Below are positions 8,471 through 17,000 of a stretch of DNA of 38,191 bases, piece after piece. The position numbers and the translations under genes are program-made. The notes under the pieces are model-generated. The model saw nothing but the letters and a program-made list of their open reading frames with translations. It was not told the origin of the DNA and made no database searches. The DNA comes from Gloeocapsa sp. UFS-A4-WI-NPMV-4B04. GTDB lineage: Bacteria; Cyanobacteriota; Cyanobacteriia; Cyanobacteriales; Chroococcidiopsidaceae. Numbering within the stretch: the first letter of the stretch is position 1; each line of letters opens with the position of its first letter. The stretch is from NCBI GenBank assembly GCA_019359535.1, contig JAHHHE010000030.1, positions 1 through 38,191 on the forward strand, written 5' to 3'.

Positions 8471-8547
8471 TATGGAGTTCACTACTTACTACTCACTCCT
8501 GAAGCTATGGAGTTCACTACTCACTACTCACTCCTCACTCCTGAAGC
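8471..8547. repeat. Imperfect tandem duplication carrying a heptamer tract
   Basis: Two direct copies, 8471-8505 (35 bases) and 8506-8547 (42 bases), each start TATGGAGTTCACTACT and end CCTGAAGC. They differ mainly by one extra 7-base unit of the CACTCCT/CACTACT type in the second. The tract ends one base before the chosen start of the next gene and adds spurious upstream ATGs. Confidence 0.8.
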
Positions 8548-8548
8548 T

Positions 8549-9037
8549 ATGGATTTAGACGCACAAATTCAATCACTAATTGACAATGCCCCACAAGATG
8601 GCGTTTCCCCGCGAATAGTAGCAGCGATCGCACCTGTACTCAAGCTACTTGCTCAAAAGTTACGTCATTCTCAGTACCATATCCTGCAAAGCTTAAATAA
8701 TCAGTGGGTTTTAACAACGTTAAGCGATCGCGCTAACCCAAATGTAGAAAAGCGTGTTATTTACGCTTGGGCAAAGTTACAAGATATCCCCGTTAATTCG
8801 GCTTTAGGACTTGGCGCTGATGTAGTTGCTATTCCAATTTTTGTTACTCAAATTTTGTTTCAACTAACTGCCTTAGAAACAGTTGATAGTATCATCTTCT
8901 TTGAAAAACCTAGCGATTCAACTAACGGTATCGAAGTCCGGCGCGAGGATGTCCAAAATTTAATTCAACTTCAGCTAAAACAAAATCCGCCCACACAAAG
9001 TTTCTCTCCCAATCAGTTACCCCCTGATATCGCTTGA
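8549..9037 (+). CDS. Conserved cyanobacterial hypothetical protein, 162 residues
   Basis: Start chosen at the ATG at 8549 (MDLDAQIQSLIDNAPQDG); the frame opens at 8507 only through translation of the repeat that lies directly upstream, so the extra 14 residues are unlikely to be native. The protein is soluble with an N-terminal helical part, a central ILQSLNNQWVLTTLSDR strand pair, and a hydrophobic segment near 85-110 (VNSALGLGADVVAIPIFVTQ). The C-terminal tail is rich in P, Q and S. I recognise the type as a conserved cyanobacterial protein but know no function. It converges with solanesyl diphosphate synthase, with 18 bases between the stop codons. No clear ribosome site precedes 8549. Confidence 0.7.
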   Translation: MDLDAQIQSLIDNAPQDGVSPRIVAAIAPVLKLLAQKLRHSQYHILQSLNNQWVLTTLSDRANPNVEKRVIYAWAKLQDIPVNSALGLGADVVAIPIFVTQILFQLTALETVDSIIFFEKPSDSTNGIEVRREDVQNLIQLQLKQNPPTQSFSPNQLPPDIA

Positions 9038-9055
9038 GTGGGGAAACTCTCGCCT

Positions 9056-10027
9056 CTAATACAGCCGACTTAGTACGTAGTCAGTCATGTTAACCAAGGC
9101 TTGGCGGGAATCTGAAGGTGGTAAATCAGCCAAATGTTCAACAGCTAGATTGGCATGATAAGCGGCTAATTCACGCGATCGCTGAATACCTTGACTATCA
9201 TGAATAAGCGCGATCGCTTGTTCTAAATCTCCTTCTTGTGCAAACTGTCTTTCAATCAGCACTTCTAAGTAAGGTTTTTCTTCTAGAGCATATAATACTG
9301 GTGCAGTCAAATTACCACTTTTAAGGTCTGAGCCTGCTGGTTTACCCAAAATGTCCATCGAACCAGTAAAGTCTAGAATATCATCCATAATCTGGAACGC
9401 CAGACCCCAATGCCGTCCATAGCTATACAAATTTTCAGCCGTTTCTCTTGATACTTCGCTGAGTAAACCTGCCGCTTTGGAACTGTTGGCAATTAAAGAA
9501 GCTGCCTTGTAATAACTCTTTTGCAGGTAATCTTCAATCGTAGTCTTGGTATCAAACCGAGTTACTCCTTGCTGAATTTCGCCAGTAGCAAAATTCATAA
9601 TTACCTCTGACAGCAGTTTGACTACTTCTAGGTTATCTAGATTAGCCAAGTACCAAGAAGATTGGGCAAACAAAAAATCTCCCGCCAACACCGCTACACC
9701 GTTACCAAACAAACTATGCACAGTGGGAACGCCACGCCGCATTTCTGATTCGTCTACTACGTCATCATGCACCAAACTAGCTGTGTGGATCATTTCTGTA
9801 ATCTCAGCTAATCTGCGGTGACGTGGTGTAATATCTTCCTCAAACATTGTTGCCCGTGAAACTAGCAACACAATTGCAGGTCGCAACCGCTTTCCCCCAG
9901 CGCCGAATAAATGTTCTGCCGCTAACGACAGGATGGGGTGTTGCGTACCTACTAACTGCACTAAGTTCTCTGTAAGCATTCGCAGGTCTGCTTCAACTGG
10001 GGAAAAGAGGGAGGTCGCTAATGTCAT
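9056..10027 (-). CDS. sds: Solanesyl diphosphate synthase
   Basis: A 323-residue trans-prenyltransferase that builds the long polyprenyl tail of plastoquinone from isopentenyl units. The first Asp-rich motif is DDVVD at 88-92 within LVHDDVVDESEMRRG, and the second is DDILD at 215-219 within FQIMDDILDF; the GGKRLRP substrate-binding motif is at 44-50. Small residues rather than bulky aromatics stand before the first motif (HTASLVHDD), which in this family permits long products. The N-terminus MTLATSLFSPVEADL matches cyanobacterial solanesyl synthases rather than the GGPP synthase CrtE. Transcribed alone on the minus strand; it draws on the MEP pathway in which dxr acts. Confidence 0.93.
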   Translation of the reverse strand: MTLATSLFSPVEADLRMLTENLVQLVGTQHPILSLAAEHLFGAGGKRLRPAIVLLVSRATMFEEDITPRHRRLAEITEMIHTASLVHDDVVDESEMRRGVPTVHSLFGNGVAVLAGDFLFAQSSWYLANLDNLEVVKLLSEVIMNFATGEIQQGVTRFDTKTTIEDYLQKSYYKAASLIANSSKAAGLLSEVSRETAENLYSYGRHWGLAFQIMDDILDFTGSMDILGKPAGSDLKSGNLTAPVLYALEEKPYLEVLIERQFAQEGDLEQAIALIHDSQGIQRSRELAAYHANLAVEHLADLPPSDSRQALVNMTDYVLSRLY

Positions 10028-10398
10028 GGATAACCCAACTCAAGCTTTATTAAGAAATCTAACATAATCTATACTCATTTTAAGCTAACCGATAGCCAAG
10101 CGGGAAGGTTGATTGTGACCTGTGGCGAAGTTCGAGTACCTTTTCTGCTCAGTGCAGCAGTGCATCGGTGCATGAAAATTATTTGATAATAGCGCTTTAC
10201 TTGCTAATTTAAATACCTTCAAGGCTCTAATTAAGTCAATTTGGATAAAAAATGGTCAGCATTAAAGATATGCCAGATAGAATTATTTGGGCAAAATTAG
10301 AAAATGGGAGCTTTGAAACGGCTGAGTAAACCAAAAATTTATAACACCTAAACAAGATTCTCTAGTTCAAGAAACCTATAAAAAATGAGTAAATGTAG

Positions 10399-10605
10399 AT
10401 GCAATTAACAAGAAAACAGGCATTTGAGGCAATGGTGCTATTTCTTGAAGAGTTTTATAATCGTACACAGTCTGATGATGTTGGAGCATTACTTGGACAA
10501 TTGATATTGTTTGAAGATAGCAGTACAGCAGATCCAGCTGCTTGGTATGATTGGGTAGAGTGTGTAGAAAAGGTATTGAACAATAGTGATATTCGTAATA
10601 ATTAA
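10399..10605 (+). CDS. Small orphan protein, 68 residues, immunity-protein-like
   Basis: An acidic, helical protein that starts MQLTRKQAFEAMVLFLEEFY and contains DDVGALLGQL and DPAAWYDWVECVEKVL. The layout of a small acidic helical protein with a conserved DPAxWxDW phrase is one I associate with families found beside polymorphic or contact-dependent toxins, as immunity proteins; this is inference from memory and no toxin is present here. A 25-codon frame at 10252-10329 upstream (MVSIKDMPDRIIWAKLENG) could be the tail of a lost partner gene. The 371 bases between it and sds hold nothing else that I can read. The region downstream is AT-rich and empty. Confidence 0.6.
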   Translation: MQLTRKQAFEAMVLFLEEFYNRTQSDDVGALLGQLILFEDSSTADPAAWYDWVECVEKVLNNSDIRNN

Positions 10606-11189
10606 CTAGGGACGTTAAAAGAATAAATATTTGAGCGTAATATATAAAGTATTTAAAAATTATGTATTTTTAAAATTATCATATTAGCTCATAATAAAAT
10701 TCCCATAGTATTTATACTTCTATTTTTTTTATAAACTAAATTAAATTATTAATTTAGTAAGCTAAATAATAATGTTGTAAAATTTTATTTGATATTTCGC
10801 TAATTAATTGTAAGAACATAACATTATTTATTTTGGTTGTTTTATTACTCGGCTTAAGCCAAGATTAGATCGTTAGCCTAGCAATTTATTTTTAACTAGA
10901 TGAGTGGGTAAGTGCTTCTAATCCGCCTGGAACTAAAGTTCAATGCTAATAGCTTAAGTCCGTTAAAACGGACTAAATGAGAATATTGTACAGCTTTGAG
11001 TAATTAATATTATCTGATTTGACCAAAAAAATGTAGAATATATGGTTTAAAATTTACAAATCAAATACACTTTATAAAAATTTATCAATGGAAAAAATAT
11101 TGCTATTAGTTGAATAAATATCCAAATCATGCTTATTAATTAGTGATTTTAATGACTAAATTTGTGTTGTGTATTTAAATGCGTATTCT
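10606..11189. other. AT-rich intergenic stretch with a dispersed palindrome
   Basis: No gene is supported in these 584 bases. The only structured element is a perfect palindrome, AGTCCGTT-AA-AACGGACT, at 10957-10974, a type of short palindrome that recurs in cyanobacterial intergenic regions. It is about 215 bases beyond the murI stop, so it could end read-through from murI, but it has no U-run. Confidence 0.55.
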
Positions 11190-12074
11190 TTAATCGAGAA
11201 ATTCTAGTGGTAGTTCGGGATTTATCACTTTGGTTAAATCCACTGACTTAACGACTGGAGTGTAGCCTAGCCAGCGCACAGAGGATTGAGCAAACTGAAT
11301 AGGACAGCCACTGACATAAAAGCGAGTTTGTAGTGGAGTGTGAGTATTTTTTAATCCGAGTAAATCGAGTTCTTGGGCGGCTGCTGTTACAACATGAATA
11401 GCTGGATCAACAAGCTTAACATTACGGGGTAGAAGCGATCGCATTACTGGTGCGAGATGGGGATAATGAGTACAGCCATAGATTAATGTATCAATCTGCT
11501 GCTTCAGTAGAGGAGCTAGATAACGCTGCGCTACTTGGGTAGTATAAGGATCGTGAATTCGGTTCTGTTCAATGAGTGGCACAAACTCTGGACACCCAAC
11601 TTGCCACACCCCGACAGTCGGATCAATTTCGGCAATGGCGCGTTGATAAGCATTACTAGCGGCAGTTGCTGGCGTAGCAATTACGCCAATCCGTTCACCT
11701 TGCTGCACCGCCGCCCTTGCTCCTGGTAGGATGATGCCTAGAATAGGCACAGGAAATTTGGCTTGTACCTCCTCTAGAGCTAAAGCAGAACTGGTATTGC
11801 AAGCCATAATTACCATTTTGACTTGCTGTTTTAGCATCCAAGCAAGGATTTCGCGCACGAACTGTAAAATTTCTGTTTTAGAACGAGTACCGTAAGGAAG
11901 GCGCGCTGTATCCCCAAAATAAACAATTGATTCATTGGGGAGTTGTTCCTTCAGTTGTTGCAAAACGGTGAGTCCACCCACGCCACTATCGAAAATTCCA
12001 ATAGGAGCATTTTGAGCTTCAACAGGAAGATAAAAAGAAGAAAGCTGGGAGATGGAGGGATTAGACACAGGCAA
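11190..12074 (-). CDS. murI: Glutamate racemase
   Basis: MurI makes D-glutamate for peptidoglycan from L-glutamate without cofactor. Both catalytic cysteines are in place: Cys92 in MACNTSSA and Cys201 in YGCTHYPH. IGIFDSGVGGLTVL at 25-38 and YFGDTARLPYG at 52-62 are the standard substrate-binding phrases. Length is 294 residues with a TTG start at 12074; the GTG two codons later (12068, giving MSNPSISQL) is an equally plausible start, and no strong ribosome site separates them. It lies 67 bases downstream of the amidase gene on the same strand, so the pair is probably one cell-wall transcription unit. Confidence 0.95.
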   Translation of the reverse strand: MPVSNPSISQLSSFYLPVEAQNAPIGIFDSGVGGLTVLQQLKEQLPNESIVYFGDTARLPYGTRSKTEILQFVREILAWMLKQQVKMVIMACNTSSALALEEVQAKFPVPILGIILPGARAAVQQGERIGVIATPATAASNAYQRAIAEIDPTVGVWQVGCPEFVPLIEQNRIHDPYTTQVAQRYLAPLLKQQIDTLIYGCTHYPHLAPVMRSLLPRNVKLVDPAIHVVTAAAQELDLLGLKNTHTPLQTRFYVSGCPIQFAQSSVRWLGYTPVVKSVDLTKVINPELPLEFLD

Positions 12075-12141
12075 GATGATTTTCGAGTTTTATGTTTGGT
12101 TAGCCTCTACCTAGCTGATAGCTGAACGCTAAAAACAAGGG

Positions 12142-14049
12142 TCAAAAATTTTGCTTAATGTACTGAAGAATACCATTTGCGATCGCAGCAGCCATTTGAT
12201 TTTGGTAAGCTTGAGTTCCGAGTCGGGGTGAATCCTCATTCCCAGTTACAAAACCAACTTCTACTAATACCGACGGCATTGAACTTTTCCTAAGTACATA
12301 AAATCTAGCTTTTCGCACACCTCGGTCACGGACATTAACATTTTGTAAAATACTGCTGTGAATTACTCGTGCTAGACGTTCACCACTAGAGAAATAATAC
12401 GTCTCTAAACCACTAATATCATTGCGGTTAGCAGGCATAGCATTAGCGTGGATGCTAACAAATAAATCGGCATTTGCGCGTTCAGCGATCGCGACTCGTG
12501 GAGCTAAGTCTACGAAATAATCGCTGTCGCGTGTCATTATTACTTGCACGCCTTGTTTTTCTAAAAGCGCTGTTATTTGTTTCGAGATTGGCAGGATCAC
12601 GTTTTTTTCTTGCAATCCTCCTAGTCCAATTGCTCCAGGATCTTTACCGCCGTGTCCTGGGTCAATAATCACGACGATTTTTCCCTTCGGTACACGCGGC
12701 ACTTGGGGTGGTGGCGCTGGCTGGGTAGCTGGTGGAGGAACCTCTATCGAACGAATTGGAGTAGAGGACGGCGGAAATAAGGCAGTAGAAGAACGTTGTA
12801 ATTGGAGAGATAATAGCTCACGCCCAGGCTGATTAAGTTCTCCAATCCGCACTCCAGATGCTGGTTGCAGCAAAATCACAACAGTAGTAGGGTCAGACTG
12901 CCGCAAGCGCACCCGCAGTAAAGGACTATTGTTATCTAAGGCCGGCCCTTTAACTGAATTAGCTAGTTGAGCGTTGGGAAGAGTGATACTGTACAAGCCA
13001 GTTGAGCGATCCCAACCACTGGTATAAGTTAAAGTTTGATCTGCCTTGATTAGCAGTTGCGATCCATTTCCATTGAGTTCTACAGCCTGAATCGTTGCTA
13101 CAGAGGATGGAAATGTGACAGATAATGCTTCTCTGCGTGCGATTGGGGGTTGAGTATTAACAACAGTGGCAGTGGCAGTGGCGATGCCGCGTGTGGGTAG
13201 CATGACTATACCCCCAAAACGGCTAACTGTTGCCTGCCAATCGGGGCTATTTTTATTCACCCGCATCGTTAGGCGGACAAAAGGCTGTGAGGCTTGAAGT
13301 TGAGTTAGTTGGATGCGGTTAACACCATAACGATTAACAGGCAAAACAGACTGTTTTTGGAGACGCGGCGACAAAGTTGCCCCCGTGATATCGATGTTAA
13401 TCAGGGAGCGATCGCTGCTACGAGCAACCCTAATCGCAGGAGAGCCGCCGCCACGAGTGCGGATGAAAAAACCATCGCCTGTAACTTGCACATTCTCTAC
13501 TTGCACAACCGCCCTAGAGCTATTTATAGCTCTTGCCAACGGCAATTTGGCAGTTGTCCCGCCGCTGCGCACAGGCACTGTCACAACTGGTCTTGAAACA
13601 CTACTTGACCTTTGTTCCACCCGTTGGGAAGGCGCTGAAGAGGGACTAGGCGAGCTAGGAACTTTTTGAGGGCGCGGTAACTGTACCGTCCACTGGCTGG
13701 CGGTCGTCCCCTGGAACTTCACTTGTTGGGGGTCTAGCCTATAACCTGGGGTTAATTCAATGACCATTCGCGTTGTTTGGTCGTCAAATTGCCCAATGCG
13801 GATAGAGCGAATTGCGCCACCAACTTGCTGCTTCACAGTTGGACTTTGAAAAGTTGTACCTGGTAAATCAATTACCAAGCGAGTCGGATTGAAAATTAGC
13901 TGTGCCTTGGGTTGAACTGCTCCATCCGTTTTCAACTCCAGCCGATTTGCAGCGGCATCAAAACGCCAAAATTTAAGTCTCGCCGCATCAGCAGGAGACG
14001 ATAGCAACAAAAAGCTTAATGTACTCGGTAATAGCCAGTGGAATTTCAC
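12142..14049 (-). CDS. amiC: N-acetylmuramoyl-L-alanine amidase with AMIN domains
   Basis: A secreted amidase that cuts the bond between muramic acid and the stem peptide; cyanobacterial homologues act in septal wall remodelling. The start is set at GTG 14049 because AGGAGAAAG stands just upstream and the protein then opens with a signal peptide (KFHWLLPSTLSFLLLSSPADA); the frame is open nine codons further. Two AMIN-type domains, which bind septal peptidoglycan, occupy roughly residues 25-130 and 315-410, with a Pro/Ser-rich linker near 135-150 and a second Pro-rich linker near 425-455. The C-terminal Amidase_3 domain has the zinc ligands in IIDPGHGG, LQEKN and SIHANA, and the catalytic Glu in VLVEVGFV. 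All are intact. Length is 635 residues. It heads a unit with murI. Confidence 0.93.
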   Translation of the reverse strand: MKFHWLLPSTLSFLLLSSPADAARLKFWRFDAAANRLELKTDGAVQPKAQLIFNPTRLVIDLPGTTFQSPTVKQQVGGAIRSIRIGQFDDQTTRMVIELTPGYRLDPQQVKFQGTTASQWTVQLPRPQKVPSSPSPSSAPSQRVEQRSSSVSRPVVTVPVRSGGTTAKLPLARAINSSRAVVQVENVQVTGDGFFIRTRGGGSPAIRVARSSDRSLINIDITGATLSPRLQKQSVLPVNRYGVNRIQLTQLQASQPFVRLTMRVNKNSPDWQATVSRFGGIVMLPTRGIATATATVVNTQPPIARREALSVTFPSSVATIQAVELNGNGSQLLIKADQTLTYTSGWDRSTGLYSITLPNAQLANSVKGPALDNNSPLLRVRLRQSDPTTVVILLQPASGVRIGELNQPGRELLSLQLQRSSTALFPPSSTPIRSIEVPPPATQPAPPPQVPRVPKGKIVVIIDPGHGGKDPGAIGLGGLQEKNVILPISKQITALLEKQGVQVIMTRDSDYFVDLAPRVAIAERANADLFVSIHANAMPANRNDISGLETYYFSSGERLARVIHSSILQNVNVRDRGVRKARFYVLRKSSMPSVLVEVGFVTGNEDSPRLGTQAYQNQMAAAIANGILQYIKQNF

Positions 14050-14699
14050 AGTGCTTTCTCCTAGATTCGCATTCATCCCAGCAGCAAACCGAAGGATGAA
14101 TTATCAAGGATTAAGAAAGAAAATTTACGGTTTATACTTTCTCTTACCTTGCTATTTTCAATTACAGGCTTGCCTCTGTAAGACGTTGCCTGAACTAACA
14201 CATATTCATCTTTCATCCTTTTTTTCCAAGTCTCCTTGATTAAATCTTTTCGACTCCACTACAAGCTCAAATCTAAGGTTCAATGCCGATTTTGAGTATA
14301 CCTGAGCATAACTACACGGTTGGAAATCCAGCTTCAAAACTTACCCTAACGAGCAACGAGTGATCAAGCAAAATTAACGGTGTGAATCTTCGTTTGTGTC
14401 AATCGCACTTTCACGTTAAACAGACTTGATAGCCTAAGTTCAGCCTTAAAGCCGTCAGCTTACATCAATCAGGAACCATAATCAACCGGGCTATTAACTC
14501 CAAGCATTCGATTACTAACATGAGCCAGCTATTTTAGTGCTAAAACCTTAACCTATTTCAGCCACTCTTGCGAGTTCCACTTGCCCTTCAAGTTATCGGG
14601 TGCTGGGGGATTTATGGCGTATAGATTAAACGATATTCCTATTTTTTGGCACGAGCTAGTCCCAGCGTTGCTCATCAAAATGTACAAGGGAACCCGACG
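14050..14699. other. Intergenic stretch without a supported gene
   Basis: About 650 bases upstream of the amidase gene hold no reading frame that I can support. A 61-codon frame at 14581-14766 on the plus strand overlaps the antiporter remnant and matches nothing I know. The region should contain the amidase promoter. It borders a decayed gene and may itself be eroded coding sequence. Confidence 0.5.
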
Positions 14700-14930
14700 C
14701 AAATCTAGTCCTTGGAGTTTCCATTATGGCGATCGCTACACAGAATTTGTTAAAAACATTGCCTAGCAGAATCGCACCGAGCAAAAAGCTACCCGCACAT
14801 AAAAATTAGATAAACAACATTGCCGATATCCACAACGCCTGTTTTGGCAAGGCTAGCGACTACTGCCAAGACAATAATACCCAGAATGTCGTCTATAACG
14901 GTAGCACCAGGAATGAGTTGCCAGTAAAGT
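14700..14930 (-). pseudogene. Na+/H+ (CPA2-type) antiporter fragment, frameshifted
   Basis: Reading the minus strand from about 14930 gives QLIPGATVIDDILGIIVL and then AVVASLAKTGVVDIGNVVYL, a clear match in pattern to the central transmembrane region (the Asp-Asp ion-binding motif) of Kef/NhaS3-type cation:proton antiporters. Near 14798-14803 the frame is lost; a shift to the next frame restores AGSFLLGAILLGNVFNKF, the expected next helix. Beyond about 14730 similarity fades and a stop follows. Upstream of residue QLIP the expected preceding sequence is missing. The fragment is roughly 70-80 residues of a protein of usually over 400, so it is a decayed remnant, not a working gene. Confidence 0.75.
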
Positions 14931-15012
14931 ATTTTCCAAGCAGTAAACAAAGTTAAGCTCGACAATTGTTGTTTAACTCCAAAAACTTATTAACTAGAGG
15001 CGCTTAGGCTAG

Positions 15013-15095
15013 GGGTTAGGGGTTAGGGAATAAATTTCCTCTGCTCCCCTGCTAAGAATGCTAAGAATGCTAAGAATGCTAAGAATGCTAAGAAT
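15013..15095. repeat. Compound repeat with five 9-bp units
   Basis: A GGGGTTA/GGGTTAG-type heptamer run near 15011-15028 is followed by AATAAATTT, a CTGCTCCCCTG phrase and five perfect copies of GCTAAGAAT at 15051-15095. The same order of parts (AATAAATTT, CTCCCCTG units, GCTAAGAAT units) recurs near 19017-19103. Confidence 0.85.
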
Positions 15096-15233
15096 GCTCT
15101 AGTTTCCAAAAACGTAACAACAGAAACATTATTGCTGCTTCAATGTCAAATTAGGAAAAAGTATTCAACGGCGCGATGCTCCATAAAGCGGCAAGTCGCT
15201 TGAGAATTTGCTTGGGAAAGCGCTTATTTTAGT

Positions 15234-15992
15234 GTGAAAATCAATATGAATTACTCTGTTATACCTAGTCGGTTCAATTCTTGGCATCGGTTTGGGATTT
15301 TGTCTTTAGCTTTGGGGTTACTGACTTTGACTTTTAGCAATCCTGTTTTGGCTCAAGAGAAATTGCTTAGAACCCTTACTGTTAGCGGTAGAGGCGTTGA
15401 GCGGATTCCGACAACTTTAAGTGAAGTACGTTTGGGTGTTGAGGTTCAAGGCAAAACAGCCCAGGAGGTACAGCAAGAAGCCGCCCGACGCTCATCAGCT
15501 GTTGTGGCACTGTTGCGATCGCGCAATGTTGAAAGACTAGAAACAACTGGCATCAGCCTAAATCCTGTTTATAGCTATAACAACAACGTGCAGCGCCTGA
15601 CGGGGTACTCTGCCACCAATACCGTTAGTTTTCGTCTAAATACTGAGCAAACTGGCACTTTATTAGACGATGCTGTCAAAGCAGGGGCAACGCGAATTGA
15701 TGGTATTAGCTTTGTAGCTGCTGATGCGGCGATCGCAACTGCTCAACAACAAGCTTTACGCGAAGCCACCCAAGACGCGCAACAGCAAGCCAGGACAGTA
15801 TTAAGCAGTTTGGAGCTTACCCCCAAGGAAGTAGTGAGTATTCAAGTAAACGCTGCTAATCCACCGCAGCCACCGATGCCCTTGTATGATCGTGCGGCAC
15901 AACAATCTTTAGAATCTAGAGCTACTCCTACCCCAGTTATAGGCGGTGAACAGCAGGTACAAGCATCAGTAACGCTACAAATTAGCTATTAA
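15234..15992 (+). CDS. SIMPL (DUF541) domain periplasmic protein
   Basis: A 252-residue exported protein. A signal peptide spans roughly residues 16-40 and ends in NPVLAQ. The SIMPL domain follows with LLRTLTVSGRGVERIPTTL, the phrase ARRSSAVVALLRS, TTGISLNPVYSY, LTGYSATNTVSF and the closing VQASVTLQISY; these are the usual family landmarks. Members are implicated in outer-membrane and periplasmic stress or in signalling, but the molecular function is unsettled. GTG at 15234 and the ATG at 15246 are both possible starts and neither has a strong ribosome site. A Pro-rich loop (NPPQPPMPLYD) near 213-223 is a natural variant of the linker. It converges on ssb. Confidence 0.88.
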   Translation: MKINMNYSVIPSRFNSWHRFGILSLALGLLTLTFSNPVLAQEKLLRTLTVSGRGVERIPTTLSEVRLGVEVQGKTAQEVQQEAARRSSAVVALLRSRNVERLETTGISLNPVYSYNNNVQRLTGYSATNTVSFRLNTEQTGTLLDDAVKAGATRIDGISFVAADAAIATAQQQALREATQDAQQQARTVLSSLELTPKEVVSIQVNAANPPQPPMPLYDRAAQQSLESRATPTPVIGGEQQVQASVTLQISY

Positions 15993-16007
15993 TATTGCTA
16001 AATCTTG

Positions 16008-16035
16008 AGTAGAGGGTAGATATCTACTCTCTACT
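16008..16035. terminator. Palindrome between convergent SIMPL and ssb genes
   Basis: A 28-base near-perfect palindrome, AGTAGAGGGTAGAT and its complement ATCTACTCTCTACT with one mismatch pair, lies 15 bases past the SIMPL stop and 10 bases past the ssb stop. Its position between converging genes suggests a two-way terminator; there is no long T-run. Confidence 0.65.
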
Positions 16036-16045
16036 AGCTGATCAA

Positions 16046-16408
16046 CTAGAAATTTTCGTCTTGTGAGTTGCCGAAACTAGCATCGGTGTCTTTTTTAGAA
16101 CCTAAAAGTTCCATTCTGTCAACTTGAATAACAGGCGTGGAACGGTTTGCGCCAGTATTGCGATCGCTCCAACTATCAAACTTCAGCGAACCTTTGACGG
16201 CGATTTGCTTACCCTTAGTTACGTAGTTAGCCGCAACTTCCGCCGTCTTACCCCATAGTTCCAAGTTGAACCAGTCCGTTTGTTCGCTATCGCGACTACG
16301 ACGGTTCACCGCCAGCGTCAATTTACACTTGACGCTACCGGACTCAAAATACTTTACATCAGGGTCAGTACCTACACGACCTATTAAAGTGACAACGTTG
16401 AGACTCAT
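16046..16408 (-). CDS. ssb: Single-stranded DNA-binding protein (short cyanobacterial type)
   Basis: A 120-residue SSB that coats single-stranded DNA in replication and repair. The OB fold is evident: MSLNVVTLIGRVGTDPDVKY, then CKLTLAVNRRS, then TDWFNLELWGKTAEVAANYV and KGKQIAVKGSLKFDSW. The C-terminus is short and acidic, ending DASFGNSQDENF; it retains an acidic patch and terminal Phe, like a shortened version of the DDDIPF partner-binding tip. A 14-base palindrome matching the LexA box reported for Anabaena sits 15-28 bases before the start codon, so damage-linked control is likely. Confidence 0.95.
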   Translation of the reverse strand: MSLNVVTLIGRVGTDPDVKYFESGSVKCKLTLAVNRRSRDSEQTDWFNLELWGKTAEVAANYVTKGKQIAVKGSLKFDSWSDRNTGANRSTPVIQVDRMELLGSKKDTDASFGNSQDENF

Positions 16409-16422
16409 ATGTATTAATTTCC

Positions 16423-16436
16423 AGTACAGATGTACT
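16423..16436 (-). promoter_or_regulatory. LexA-like operator upstream of ssb
   Basis: AGTACAGATGTACT (minus strand AGTACATCTGTACT) fits the cyanobacterial LexA consensus RGTACNNNDGTWCB, as I recall it from work on Anabaena, on both strands. It ends 15 bases before the ssb ATG. A TATGAT at 16460-16455 on the minus strand could be the -10 element, which would put the box just downstream of the transcription start, where a repressor would block. Confidence 0.6.
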
Positions 16437-16985
16437 TCTTAATCGTGACTTATAATCATAGCGAATTACAAATCTAGTCGCGTAGTGAGTAGTGAAAAAC
16501 TCTAAGCTATTCCTTAAAAAGCGCAATTGTAGTTTAAATAACAATAAATTTTTACTTTTTACTGTTCTAGCAATAGCTCGAATTAGGCTTAAGTAATGAA
16601 ACTAGAATTTTTTAACACATAAACCTCTTCTTATTTATTCAGTAAATTAACTTATTTGTTTGGGAGAAAGCTAAATTTATACAAAGTTTGCTATGTAATC
16701 AAGACTGTATTTTTAGAAGAGTAGCGTTAATTTTATTTCGAGGATAAGGCAAGTGTAAAAGCAACATATAGGAAACTTTAAATCTATTTTTTAAATTGAA
16801 AAGGTATAAAATTTAACTTAATCAACTTTATTTGTTGCCTAATTCAAGAATAGAAGATTCCTAATTAAAGCAAAAGATTTAAACAGAGTTAATAAATAAT
16901 TCGTCCGCTCTACTAGACTCATGGTAAAAGACGTATTAGAATCCAGCACGGTTATTATTACCGTCGGACAAAAACCTATTGCAGT
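16437..16985. other. AT-rich region between ssb and mreB
   Basis: No gene is supported. A 47-codon frame from the ATG at 16921 runs into mreB in another frame and is probably fortuitous. The stretch should carry both the ssb promoter (near 16455) and the mreB promoter; TATAAA-like sequences occur near 16804 but I cannot fix a start site. A long leader for mreB is possible. Confidence 0.5.
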
Positions 16986-17000
16986 GTGGGGAGTCAAAGC

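Noticed and set aside
14240-14580. A tRNA or other structured RNA in the empty stretch
   Set aside because: No TTCGANTC-type T-loop with matching acceptor arms was found.
14581-14766. A 61-codon plus-strand frame in the gene-poor stretch
   Set aside because: It overlaps the antiporter remnant on the other strand and has no recognisable pattern.
15051-15095. The GCTAAGAAT array as a CRISPR-like array
   Set aside because: The units are 9 bases with no spacers; it is a simple tandem repeat.
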